NCBI GenBank assembly: GCA_963718635.1
Contig: OY970367.1
Coordinates: 5,704,001 to 5,768,000, forward strand
Length of the DNA: 64,000 bases
Direction: 5' to 3'
DNA from: JAIOQJ01 sp963718635
GTDB taxonomy: Bacteria > Planctomycetota > Planctomycetia > Gemmatales > Gemmataceae
Part shown: one piece after another, positions 9,347 through 18,079 of the stretch
How the letters are laid out: each line of letters starts with the position of its first letter
Position numbering within the stretch: the stretch's first letter is position 1
The notes under the pieces: generated by a model
What the model was told of the DNA's origin: nothing
The model's input: the letters and a program-made list of their open reading frames with translations, nothing else
Database searches by the model: none
Made by a program: the position numbers and the translations under genes

Positions 9347-10012
9347 TCAGCCGAGCACGTATGAGAGCGTCCTGCGAAACCAGCCCACTCTGTCGACAGT
9401 AGGTGCTGTCACGGCGTTGGATATCGCATTCGGAGAGGCCCGGGCCGCCTCATGACCCGTCACATGCTCGATCCAGACTTTGTAGTAGATAGGAATGAAC
9501 GGCGCGGCGGGGTCGCGCTGGTCGCGAGCTGCCCAAGCCGTGCTGCCAGGCTCCCACCACTCCGGCTGGGTCTTTAGAATCTGCCAGGCCCGGAGCCGCT
9601 TCTCGTCGCACCCCGGAGTCTCGGGCAACTCCTCGTAGCGGCCGAGAGCGATGACGCACACCCACTGGTCGTAGGCGGCGACCGCGCCCACTTCGACGCA
9701 GACCAGCGGGTTGGCCCGCATCCACTCGACCTTCTGGCCAGGAGTCGTGACTCCGTAGAGACACTTAGACGCTTCATCGTAGGCGAGGTAGACGGGAACG
9801 ACGTAGGGCTGGCTCTCGTGCGAGCAAGCCAACCGGGCCAACCTCGTTCGCGCTAGCACCCGCAGGCACTCTTCTCTGCTCAACTCATGGATCATAATTT
9901 GATGAGTCGAAACGGAGTCCACCGATTTGAGACGCGCGCATACAGCTTTTTCGGCTTGTTGTTCCGTCCGGGTCAAAACTTCGTATTTTGCTTCACTCCA
10001 ATTAGTCGCCAT
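9347..10012 (-). CDS. Pyridoxamine 5'-phosphate oxidase-like flavin-binding protein
   Basis: Core from MIHELSREECLRVLARTRLARL onward matches the split-barrel FMN-binding PNPOx-like family: a strand set ending QPYVVPVYLAYD, then LYGVTTPGQKVEWMRANPLVCVEV and a GRYEEL segment. Such proteins bind FMN, F420 or heme and often act as reductases or nitroimidazole-resistance proteins; the substrate is not visible. Two starts are possible: the long one at 10012 (221 residues) or ATG at 9895, which begins right at the conserved core. Neither has a convincing ribosome-binding site. Confidence 0.75.
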   Translation of the reverse strand: MATNWSEAKYEVLTRTEQQAEKAVCARLKSVDSVSTHQIMIHELSREECLRVLARTRLARLACSHESQPYVVPVYLAYDEASKCLYGVTTPGQKVEWMRANPLVCVEVGAVAAYDQWVCVIALGRYEELPETPGCDEKRLRAWQILKTQPEWWEPGSTAWAARDQRDPAAPFIPIYYKVWIEHVTGHEAARASPNAISNAVTAPTVDRVGWFRRTLSYVLG

Positions 10013-10092
10013 AATGCACCATCTTGATTATCGGTTGTCTGGTTTTGCGTGTCCCCTTGACTGCCACGGCCGGCCCGGCCTTCGCAGCGCAT

Positions 10093-10575
10093 CTAAGCGC
10101 CTTTTGATGCGAAAAACTCCCGAGCTTCTGCCCGCAATTGGCCCTCGGTCAGGCGCTGCCCGTCCACGACGATCGAGCCGACGATGTGCTTTGCCACGTC
10201 GCTATGATTGTGTTTCAAGTCGGCAATCAATTGCTCCATGGCGCTGCTCTCTCCCGTGCCGTGGCCGAAGAACAGGATTCGATCGGCGCCGCGCAAGGTC
10301 GCCGCAATGGCTTCGTAGAAGCTTTTCCGCTCCGGTTCTCGTTTGCCATCAATTTCTTCGGTGTCGGAGCGTAGGTGCCGGCCAAAGCCGTGCGGGGCGT
10401 AAGGCACGATCTGTTGCGGGACGGCCCCTTGCAACTTGGTGTGTTCCAGAACGCGCCGGATGGCCAGCACGTCTTCCACCGTTGCAACAGCCTTGTGTTT
10501 CGGGCCATGCAAAGTCACCATTTGCCCGTTCCGCTTCACTTGGAGTGAACCGTTGTGTTCCTCAGCCACTTGCAC
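10093..10575 (-). CDS. eRF1-domain-3-like small protein, island paralogue
   Basis: 160 residues. The C-terminal 95 residues align closely with the protein at 46233: both share IVP-PHG-G-HL, ERKSFYEA-A-TL-GA, LFG-GTG-SSAME and DVAK-IVGS. The pattern resembles the last domain of archaeo-eukaryotic release factors (Dom34/eRF1, baeRF group), found in stand-alone bacterial proteins called 'translational machinery protein'. The first 50 residues do not align with the paralogue, so the N terminus may be altered. Function unknown; ribosome association is only family inference. Confidence 0.6.
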   Translation of the reverse strand: MQVAEEHNGSLQVKRNGQMVTLHGPKHKAVATVEDVLAIRRVLEHTKLQGAVPQQIVPYAPHGFGRHLRSDTEEIDGKREPERKSFYEAIAATLRGADRILFFGHGTGESSAMEQLIADLKHNHSDVAKHIVGSIVVDGQRLTEGQLRAEAREFFASKGA

Positions 10576-10911
10576 AGCGCATCGAGCAGCGATAGCACAT
10601 CATGCCTCTTCAAGTTGTGAGCCGTCGGGTGACGGAAGATTGACTCATATGTGCGTTAGTGACGCCCATTCAACTGGGAGGGGGTATCGTGTCGGTCTTG
10701 CGCCGTCATTGTGCTGCCCTCAGAGAGATACTTTCCATACTTCCCAAGGCCGTGGGCCGACCGCCGGCTCACGCTTTGTTTCCCGGGATCATTACGCTTT
10801 GTGTCCCGTCGCCAGAATGTGTTCGGACCAACACGTCCGCCATGCGAGAGGGGTGGAGGCGAGTCGCCTCGCCTCCGCTGCTCGACGACTACTAGCGAGC
10901 GCATTCGATTC
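10576..10911. other. Gene-free stretch
   Basis: About 335 bases between two minus-strand genes. Reading frames here lack codon bias and known motifs; nothing supported. Confidence 0.5.
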
Positions 10912-11565
10912 TCACGCGTACGAGATCGCAATGTCGTTCCGCACGTTATTAACGCCCGGGGCGCTCCAGGCTGCCGAACAGGCCTCGTTTTTCTCGTCCC
11001 ACGAGCGGACACTGCCGGACAGCGTCACCTTGCCGCCATCGGTCGCCACTTTCACGGTCCCGGCGTCGATCTTGGCGTTTCGCAACAGTGCCTTCTCTAT
11101 CGCGTCCTTGACCTCAGACGGCCGGACCGTCGGTTTGATGGCGATGTCGTTCGAGACGCCCTTCACGCCGGCCAGAAAGCGGACGGAGTCTGCGGCCGCC
11201 CGCTGCTGAAATTGCCAATTTACGTGGCCCTTTAACGTGACCCAGCCTTTCTCCACGGTGGCCTGGATGTCAGACGGCACCCAGACGTGCGACTCGAGGG
11301 ATGCGGCGGCGAGCGAGGCGATCTCCGCATCGGTCTTGGCGTGCATTCCCACGGGCTTGATCGTGATCTCTTCGGCGATGGCCTTGACGCCTTCCACCCG
11401 CTGGGCTGCCCGCTCGACGGCCCACTTTTCGGCGTAGGTCGCTACCGTGCCATTCAGAGTCACCACGCCATCGGCGACCGACACCCCGATCTCGGACGCC
11501 GTAACGCACGGCTCCCACTTGATCTCAGCCATGACATCCTTCTGCAACTGCGTGTCCGTCTTCAT
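10912..11565 (-). CDS. Triple BON-domain protein (OsmY-like)
   Basis: 217 residues made of three consecutive BON domains, about residues 5-72, 78-145 and 150-217. Each has the alpha-beta pattern with a V-DG-VTL-G-V strand pair: SVADGVVTLNGTV, TVEKGWVTLKGHV and ATDGGKVTLSGSV. No signal peptide is visible, unlike periplasmic OsmY. BON domains bind phospholipid membranes or small ligands and are common in osmotic and general stress proteins. Start supported by AGAGGA eight bases upstream. It precedes the frame-broken DUF2294 gene on the same strand, suggesting a shared stress locus. Confidence 0.9.
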   Translation of the reverse strand: MKTDTQLQKDVMAEIKWEPCVTASEIGVSVADGVVTLNGTVATYAEKWAVERAAQRVEGVKAIAEEITIKPVGMHAKTDAEIASLAAASLESHVWVPSDIQATVEKGWVTLKGHVNWQFQQRAAADSVRFLAGVKGVSNDIAIKPTVRPSEVKDAIEKALLRNAKIDAGTVKVATDGGKVTLSGSVRSWDEKNEACSAAWSAPGVNNVRNDIAISYA

Positions 11566-11595
11566 CTCGAAATCCTCTCGGTGAAATTCGGGCGA

Positions 11596-12068
11596 TCATC
11601 CCTGGATTACACATCCAGTTTTGTCGGCGTCGGGGCGAGCGGTACCTTCATACCGGCGAGGCGGCGCAGATCTCGATGCCCAGATCCGGGCCGGTCCGTC
11701 TGAAGCTAGAAGGAACTCTTCGGCTACCGTGCCGGTGGTGAAAACCTGCACTACGCTGCCGGTCGTCGGCTCGATTAATGTGGTGGCTTCTCGCACATTC
11801 ATTCCGGTGATGTTCTTGATCGTTTGAAGCAGGGAATCGGAGAGGCTGGCGAACAGCCGCCGGTGAAACTCGCGAACTCGGGCGGCGCCGCCCGGGCACA
11901 GCGCTGCGCTTGTTCCCCGGCAGTCATGGCGCCGTGCAGCGCGATCACGATGGTGTCCTCATTCAAGAACACCGGTATCCATTCACGTCCGTGATTCGTT
12001 CGCTGCTGCTCGAAAGCGCGGGCTGCCCGGCCGATCTTCTCGCCGACTGTTTCCTGAGACTGGTCCAT
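11596..12068 (-). pseudogene. DUF2294-domain protein, frame-broken
   Basis: The N-terminal half starts MDQSQETVGEKIGRAARAFE and runs through GREWIPVFLNEDTIVIALHGAMTAGEQAQ. The C-terminal half continues one frame over, with REFHRRLFASLSDSLLQTIK, ITGMNVREATTLIEPTTG and VVQVFTTG. Together they match the layout of DUF2294, a small family of unknown function. The break lies near 11885-11910, in a GC-rich run, so a single-base indel explains it. GGAG lies eight bases before the start. It may be a real pseudogene of the decaying island or a sequencing error. Confidence 0.65.
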
Positions 12069-12119
12069 TGATGCACTCCGGGCGATCGTAACGGCCTCGC
12101 AAAAAATATCTCGCAGAAT

Positions 12120-12558
12120 TCAGTTCTTCAAATGCGCGAGCATTTCCTTGCAGGCCTTGGCACAGTCGCGACATGACTTGGCGCACTCAGCCATGTGCTT
12201 GTCATCCGGGAACTTTTCGCAGGCGTTCGCGCAGGCTTCGCAACACTTCATGCAGCACTCGCACGCTTCCTTAGCGAACGGGCTGTTCCGCGCCGTCAGG
12301 GATGAAGCCAGCTTGCAGCAGTCGGCACAGCCTAGGCAGGTATTCATTGTTTCCGCGTGATTCTTGTCGCCTTTGGCAACCAGGTCGGCGCAGTGCGCGA
12401 AGCAACTGTCGCATTGGAGCTGACATTCGGCACACGCTTTACGCGCACTTCATGAAGTGTTCGTGGTGTTTATGATCGTCCGCCCGCGCCGTAGCGAGCG
12501 GTGCGGCCAGCAGACCGAAGACGAATAGAGCTCCGCTGAACAAACTCGTTTGATACAT
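12120..12558 (-). pseudogene. Four-helix-bundle copper storage protein (Csp), frame-broken
   Basis: Begins with an export signal (MYQTSLFSGALFVFGLLAA) and a His-rich DDHKHHEHFMKCA, then a stop. Removing one T near 12440 restores KACAECQLQCDSCFAHC and joins it to the Cys-rich body ending KSCRDCAKACKEMLAHLKN. The intact product would be about 145 residues with over 15 cysteines in CxxxC spacings on four helices. This matches Csp1-type proteins that load many Cu(I) ions in the bundle core. AAGGA lies eight bases upstream of the start. Export implies envelope copper sequestration if functional. Confidence 0.8.
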
Positions 12559-13627
12559 CGAAACATTCCTTGTCGGGGAGTAGTGTCGCACAGATCGGAA
12601 CTGCTCCGAACCGGCGTTCACACGCGCCGCCCCGCCGGCCGCGGTCGTTGTCTTTGCAAGCGACAGATGGACCGCATCTCCGCTCATTGATTCATGTCAA
12701 TAATTTCGGGTGGGCCAATTGCTTCGGTTCGCAGCCGTGCCAGCGTGCCGAAGTCGTCGATGCTAGAAGCGCATCGGAAGAAGGAGTTGGAATCGACCGT
12801 TTACTTCAATGCGGATGACGCTTCGAACGCGTTAGCTAGACCGCTTTCCGTGTCCGGCTGATGCATTGAGACGTTTAGCGCGAATTTGGTGCAATGCCGA
12901 CGACGATGGCACTATCCTTTGGGATCCACCGTGTAAATGATGTGCAAACCCGAAATTTCGCGTACCAATGGCGATCAGGGTTCCGTCTTGACTGTCTTGT
13001 CGTCAACGAAGTCACAACTTATCGTTGGGTGCATTTTCGATGCCATCCAGGAAAGGCCGTATAAATTTCGGAGTTTCCGCAGCAATCAAGCGAAACAACG
13101 CCTTCGCATTAGGAATTCATTCAAGTTGCTTTGCTGAGCCGGCGTCGCTGTGCCGATTTCTGCCGCTGAGATGCGCATCTGCGGAAAAGTGCGTCACGCG
13201 TTGGAGTCAATGCGACCTGCTGCCGACCCATTGGAAAGGGCAATCCGATAAGATGCCAGTCGCTACTTGCAAGACACAACGGCAGAATAAGCCATGGACA
13301 TCGCGCAGTTGATTGAAGCCCTCTCGGTTCGGCAGCCAACGGGAGTTTGCATGATCAGAGGAAGGGTGACGCGTCCGATGCCGACTGGTCGGTCTATTTG
13401 CAGCTTGCCGAGACCTGGTAGTCGTTCGGATCACGCAGCCGCGCGATCGTCCATCCAATCTCCACGGACGATGGCGCCGAACGAGCGGGTGCCCAAGCCT
13501 TTGACGCACTGGCCAGCTTAGTATTGTACGTAACAGGCAAAACCTGAGAGGACCAATGTCCCCGAGGCATGGGAATGTGCGATCAGCCGCTTAGGGCAGG
13601 AAATCGAGAATAGCGGCTGTTCAAACC
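12559..13627. other. Long gene-poor stretch of the island
   Basis: About 1.07 kb without a supportable gene. Near 13375-13520 the plus strand reads DWSVYLQLAETW, a stop, then a long tail (HPISTDDGAERAGAQAFDAL), which may be the decayed remains of a gene I cannot name. No integrase or transposase trace was found. Confidence 0.4.
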
Positions 13628-14056
13628 TCAATCGCCGATCGGCACGAAATTGGTGTTTCGGACTTCGCGGCAGTGCTGATGACAGCGCACGCAAGAGAGG
13701 GTCATGTCCAGATAAGCGAGCGTCGCGCCGTCAATGTTCTTTGCCTTGGCCTTCTGAATAACCGTCTCGGCCGCGCGGCGGAAACTGTTCGTTTGCACTT
13801 CGTACTCCGCTGTCTTGAAGACGGTCCACTCCGCCGCCTTGCTGAGGCGCATCAATTCCTCGCCGCTTGACTGGATTTTGTCGAAATCGTTCATCGCCAA
13901 GCCTTCCAGCAAGGCCTGCGAGTTTTTCAGTTTGTCGACCATGAGCGGGTTCGCCTTAGGAAGGTTCACTTTCTTCGGCTCGGCTGCGGAAGGACGGTCT
14001 CCCGAAAAAAGAGTCAATGACAACACCGCAAGGCAAGTCAGCAATGTCGAACGCAT
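13628..14056 (-). CDS. Small exported c-type cytochrome-like protein
   Basis: Start chosen at MRSTLLTCLAVLSLTLFSG, with AGGAGA eight bases upstream; longer frames upstream lack this. The 142-residue product has a cleavable signal peptide ending near SAAEPKK, an all-alpha body (residues about 40-120), and a single heme-attachment site CVRCH near the C terminus. A helical body with a late CxxCH resembles the cytochrome c' / c556 fold. It would carry one covalent heme in the periplasm. The partner is unknown. Confidence 0.75.
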   Translation of the reverse strand: MRSTLLTCLAVLSLTLFSGDRPSAAEPKKVNLPKANPLMVDKLKNSQALLEGLAMNDFDKIQSSGEELMRLSKAAEWTVFKTAEYEVQTNSFRRAAETVIQKAKAKNIDGATLAYLDMTLSCVRCHQHCREVRNTNFVPIGD

Positions 14057-14290
14057 GAATAGTTCTCCTGCTTGGGGCATGTTCTCTCGTGATTGCATTC
14101 CGAAGGCAAACGGTAATCCTAGTGTTTTCAAAGCCGGTCGATGAGGTTCGACACACTTTCCGCACAAATGCACTGCATCCCCGCCGACGCGGTTTATTCG
14201 CCGACTGATTTGCATTTCGACTGAATCTACTCGGCAAAATCATGGATTATTGCATAGTGACGCCAAACCGAATCCTTCTGGTCAATTTTG

Positions 14291-14624
14291 ATGGCTCGCG
14301 ATAATAAACCGGAAATTCAGGTCGAAGGTTGGCTTAAGACTTTGGGCGTCGAATCGCTATGGCACTGGGACATGCTGGTCTTCCTAGACCGCCAGCAGCC
14401 CAGTCTGATCACCGGCGAGCACATCGCGCGATTTCTGGGTTATGCGTCCGCCGAGGTCGACGCCCGAACTGAACAGCCTCGAATCCTCAGGGCTCGTCGA
14501 GCGTTCGCGGGCCTCCTAAGGAATGCGTTTATACCAGGCGAACGCATTGGCAGACCCTGCGCGTCGTGACGCCTTGGAGCGGCTCATGACCCTGCCGACA
14601 GCCGCACGGTGCGTCTGCTCCTAA
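14291..14624 (+). pseudogene. Degenerate winged-helix regulator-like gene
   Basis: First part MARDNKPEIQVEGWLKTLGV, then WHWDMLVFLDRQQPSLI and GEHIARFLGYASAEVDA. About position 14465 the sense moves one frame on and reads LNSLESSGLVERSRAS, an in-frame stop, then GMRLYQ, a run through DPARRDALERLMTLP and the end. Read together this resembles a winged-helix DNA-binding domain (recognition helix, SSGLVERSR wing). One frame change plus one stop make it non-functional as read. The family is inferred from pattern only. Confidence 0.5.
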
Positions 14625-14977
14625 ACCGATGCTGACCGCCTGATATGCGCATGTCCGAATGAGCGACTTGGCGACCGCAACCGACAAATTGCCGCAGTTC
14701 GTCACGACTGGTCGGCAAGTTGAAGGGAACTCAATGCAAGCAACTGGCGCCGACGGTCGTCACATCTCCGATCACGAGCGTCCCAAAGCTGAACCGCATG
14801 TCCTGCGCATGTTTGGCGCATGTTTTTCTGACAACATTCGCGAGCGTTCCGATGCACCCGCGTACACCGAAGACCTTCAACAAGGTGCAAGAGAGAAATA
14901 TGCTGAACAGAATACACAAACCCTTGCAAATTCAGGGTTAATCGCTGCCATGCATTCCGATGCGGGCAAAAAGAACA
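14625..14977. other. Gene-free stretch beside the tRNA
   Basis: About 350 bases ending at the tRNA 3' end. Frames here run into the tRNA and are spurious. No integrase gene, which would normally sit at this end of an island. Confidence 0.5.
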
Positions 14978-15062
<85 letters not shown>

Positions 15063-15170
15063 TTGAGACTTTCCTATTTTGCGCTTTGATGCGGCTTGCG
15101 ACAAGACTGCGCGCCACCAACGTCTATAATGATCTCATTGCTTCAGCCGTATTATGAGGAGAGAGCCGTC

Positions 15171-15602
15171 ATGGCCCGGGAGTTCGCACGATCCGGCATT
15201 CGCGTCCGCTACCCGGCCAAATGGACCGTTGCAGACGAAGAGACCGATGAAGGCTGGTCGGTGTCGTTCACCAGTCCGGACACGGCTTTCTTAATGCTAA
15301 GCCACTATCCGGTGACATTCGCTCCGGCCGAACTGACGGACATGGCCTTAAGCTCCATGCGCGAAACGTACCCCGATCTGGAGATGGAAGAGATCATCGA
15401 AACGCTCGGTGGCGTGCCGGCCGTCGGTTACGACGTCGATTTCTTCATGTTCGATTTGGTCAACACCTGCTGGATCCGGGCCGTCTCGGCGCCTGAAGGC
15501 TCCTTGCTGCTCATGGGGCAATGCACCGATTCCGAGCTAGAAGAAAATGGCGAGGCCATGCGTGCGATCTACCAATCTCTGACATTCGAGGATGAAGCCT
15601 AA
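15171..15602 (+). CDS. Uncharacterised PsbP/MOG1-fold-like protein
   Basis: Start at MAREFARSGIRVRYP, with GAGGAGAG just upstream; a longer frame begins 25 codons earlier without support. 143 residues. The pattern GIRVRYPAKWTVADE, WSVSFTSPDTAFLMLSHYP, GGVPAVGYDVDF and a final AIYQSLTF resembles DcrB/PsbP/MOG1-type folds (a 'YP--W' opening and a closing 'I--S--F' helix). No signal peptide. The stop overlaps the start of the next gene (TAATG), so the two are probably translated together. Function unknown. Confidence 0.6.
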   Translation: MAREFARSGIRVRYPAKWTVADEETDEGWSVSFTSPDTAFLMLSHYPVTFAPAELTDMALSSMRETYPDLEMEEIIETLGGVPAVGYDVDFFMFDLVNTCWIRAVSAPEGSLLLMGQCTDSELEENGEAMRAIYQSLTFEDEA

Positions 15603-15808
15603 TGGAAATTGCAGCGCCCTGGCTTGGCGCCTTTTTGATTGTCGATCTGCTCGCACTTTGCGCGCTGATGGCGTTCGTAGCCGTGATCGCTCGAAGGAGC
15701 AAGCAGCGGGCGCCATTGACGGCAATGTTCGGGATGCTGATCTTCGTGGCGATTGGCTCGCTGCTTATGTACGGCGGCCTCTGGCTGGCGCTGCATTTCG
15801 CGGCATAG
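15602..15808 (+). CDS. Small two-helix membrane protein
   Basis: 68 residues with two predicted transmembrane helices, about residues 7-30 and 40-66, joined by a basic loop RRSKQRAP, which suggests the loop faces the cytoplasm. Coupled to the preceding gene by a one-base TAATG overlap. No family recognised. It may anchor its partner at the membrane, but that is a guess from the operon alone. Confidence 0.55.
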   Translation: MEIAAPWLGAFLIVDLLALCALMAFVAVIARRSKQRAPLTAMFGMLIFVAIGSLLMYGGLWLALHFAA

Positions 15809-15837
15809 CCGCGATAGAACTGGGTGTGTTGACGGAT

Positions 15838-15933
15838 GGCGAGCCGGGAGCGTGAGCGACCGGAGTAAGCGAACTGAATATTGCCTCTAACTAGCTTTGA
15901 CATTTCTCCAGTCGCTTACGCTCCCCGCTCGCC
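15838..15933. repeat. Palindromic repeat family B, copy 1
   Basis: Arm GGCGAGCCGGGAGCGTGAGC at the left and its imperfect inverse at the right, separated by about 40 bases. It lies between convergent genes and may serve as a bidirectional terminator. Other copies: 21416, 27084, 48752. Confidence 0.85.
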
Positions 15934-15959
15934 TCATGTCGGCATGCCTGCCGATGTAA

Positions 15960-17930
15960 TCAAACCGCAAAAGGTCGCGCTAGTTTCTCGGCAATAGCCA
16001 GCGCATCATAAACGCAGCCTCCCCATACGCCGCCGCTGGCGTTCTGCAATGCTGCCCAAAGACGAGTGTCGTCTGGCAGGGCGACATCGGCGGCAAGATC
16101 GGCTCGCGGCAACCGGAGCGCCAACTGGTTGGTTCCCCATTCGACGCCATGTTGGCCGCTTCCATCGCCCACGAGATTGATCTGCCCGACTTGTTGATTT
16201 CGGTCGATGACGATTTCGATTAAGTCCCCGTCGCGCAATTTGCCGATGGGCCCTCCCGCCAATGCTTCGGGCGACACATGCCCGATGCAGGCGCCGGTCG
16301 ATACGCCGCTGAAACGGGCATCGGTGACGACAGCAACGTGCTTGCCCCAGGGCAGGTGTTTGAGAGCGGAAGTCAGTTGATAGGTTTCCTCCATCCCCGT
16401 GCCCATTGGCCCGCGGCAACAAAGGATGACAATGTCGCCGGACTGCACTTTGACCGGGCCAATCCCTTTAACGGCGGCGACGGCTGCCTTCTCTGTGATG
16501 AACACTTTAGCCGGGCCGACCTTGCGATAAACCCCGTCCGAACCGACGACTGACGCATCGATCGATGTCGATTTGATGACAGAACCCTCCGGGCAGATGT
16601 TGCCTTTGGGGAAAGTAAGTGCGGCCGTCAGGCCTTTCGCTTTCGCGGACGTGAAGCTCATGATCACGTTGTCGGGATCGACGCGATCGCGGGTTTGCAG
16701 CCAGTCGCGCAGGCGCGAACGACGTTCCGAGTGCTCCCACCATTCCAGGTTTTTGCCGAGCGTATCGCCGCTGACGGTCATACAGTCGAGATGCAGCAAT
16801 CCTGCATCGCGCAGGTGCAGCATCACCTCGGGGACGCCGCCGGCCAGGAAGACTTGCACCGTTGGATGACCCACCGGGCCGTTGGGCAAGGCATCGACGA
16901 TGCGCGAGACCTTGCGATTCGCTTCCGCCCAATCATCAACCGTGGGACGGCGAACGTTCGCATGAAACGCAATCGCCGGCACATGGAGGCAAAGATTCGT
17001 GCTGCCGCCGAACGCGGCATGAACCGTGATGGCATTGCGAAACGCCTTCTCCGTCAAAATATGTTTGGTGAAGATGCCCCGTGAGGAAAGATGGGCCAGC
17101 GCCCGCGCCGAGCGCTTGGCCATGTCGAGCCAGATCGGTTGCCCCGAAGGCGCGAGCGCCGAATGGGGCAGCGATAGGCCCAAAGCTTCGCCGATGACCT
17201 GGGCGGTCGCTGCCGTGCCGAGGAATTGGCAGCCCCCGCCGGGGGATGCGCAGGAATGGCACCCCTCCTCGGCCGCCTGATCGAGCGTGATTTCGCCATG
17301 CGTGTAACGGGCGCCAATTGTCTGCACCTTCGCGGTGTCTTCATGCGCTTCGGTGGCCAGCATGACGCCGCCGGGCACGAGCACCGTCGGCAAGTCGGGC
17401 ATACCCGCCAAGGCCATCATCATCGCGGGCAGGCCTTTATCGCAAGTGGCTACGCCAAGTATTCCCGAGCGCGTCGGCAGCGAGCGCATCAAACGGCGCA
17501 TCACCATCGCGGCATCGTTACGAAACGGAAGGCTATCGTACATGCCCGGCGTCCCTTGCGTACGGCCGTCGCATGGATCAGTGACGGCCCCCGCAAACGG
17601 GATGAAGCCAAGCCGTTTGAACTCGTCGGCCGCGGCCTTCACCAAGAGCCCGACTTCCCAATGGCCGGAGTGGTAGCCAAGCGCAACGGGAGAGCCATCG
17701 TCCGCGCGCAAGCCGCCATGCGTCGAAAGGATCAGGAATTCCTTAGCGCCGAGCGATGCCGGGTTCCAACCCATGCCAACGTTTTGCGACCAGCCGAACA
17801 GATCACCCGACGGCGCATGGCGCAGCAGATCGTCAGTCAACGGCAGCTTGCCCGATGGACCGGGCGTGCGAGTGGTGAATTCGTAGAGGGAAGGATCGGC
17901 GGTTTCGAAGAGGGATGTGGATGGGTTCAT
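15960..17930 (-). CDS. YjhG/YagF-type D-xylonate dehydratase
   Basis: 656 residues, the normal length for this branch of the IlvD/Edd dehydratase family. Iron-sulfur and substrate motifs are visible: CDGRTQGTPGMYDSLPFR near residue 120, CDKGLPAMMMA near 165, and CHSCASPGGGCQFLGTAAT near 225. It should remove water from a sugar acid, in characterised relatives D-xylonate to 2-keto-3-deoxy-D-xylonate, using a [2Fe-2S] or [4Fe-4S] cluster. No xylonate aldolase or dehydrogenase is adjacent, so substrate assignment rests on family. No clear ribosome-binding site precedes the ATG. Confidence 0.85.
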   Translation of the reverse strand: MNPSTSLFETADPSLYEFTTRTPGPSGKLPLTDDLLRHAPSGDLFGWSQNVGMGWNPASLGAKEFLILSTHGGLRADDGSPVALGYHSGHWEVGLLVKAAADEFKRLGFIPFAGAVTDPCDGRTQGTPGMYDSLPFRNDAAMVMRRLMRSLPTRSGILGVATCDKGLPAMMMALAGMPDLPTVLVPGGVMLATEAHEDTAKVQTIGARYTHGEITLDQAAEEGCHSCASPGGGCQFLGTAATAQVIGEALGLSLPHSALAPSGQPIWLDMAKRSARALAHLSSRGIFTKHILTEKAFRNAITVHAAFGGSTNLCLHVPAIAFHANVRRPTVDDWAEANRKVSRIVDALPNGPVGHPTVQVFLAGGVPEVMLHLRDAGLLHLDCMTVSGDTLGKNLEWWEHSERRSRLRDWLQTRDRVDPDNVIMSFTSAKAKGLTAALTFPKGNICPEGSVIKSTSIDASVVGSDGVYRKVGPAKVFITEKAAVAAVKGIGPVKVQSGDIVILCCRGPMGTGMEETYQLTSALKHLPWGKHVAVVTDARFSGVSTGACIGHVSPEALAGGPIGKLRDGDLIEIVIDRNQQVGQINLVGDGSGQHGVEWGTNQLALRLPRADLAADVALPDDTRLWAALQNASGGVWGGCVYDALAIAEKLARPFAV

Positions 17931-17980
17931 GATTTGGCAATGCCTATCAGATGATGTTATGCCGTGCGCGCTGCCAACCG

Positions 17981-18026
17981 CACAAGCGAGACGCTTGTGC
18001 TACGTAGCACAATCGTCTCGCTTGTG
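17981..18026. repeat. Palindromic repeat family C, copy 1
   Basis: CACAAGCGAGACGCTTGTGC followed by its inverse around a CTACGTAG core. The same arms recur at 24307. Sits upstream of the dehydratase gene. Confidence 0.85.
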
Positions 18027-18079
18027 TGTATGCGGCTAACGTGGAGTTGTTTTGTCAACGGTGCAGAGAATAGGCTATG

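Noticed and set aside
12890..12970. RelE-like toxin C terminus on the minus strand (REISGLHIIYTVDPKG)
   Set aside because: Only 18 residues, no upstream toxin core and no antitoxin; too short to call.
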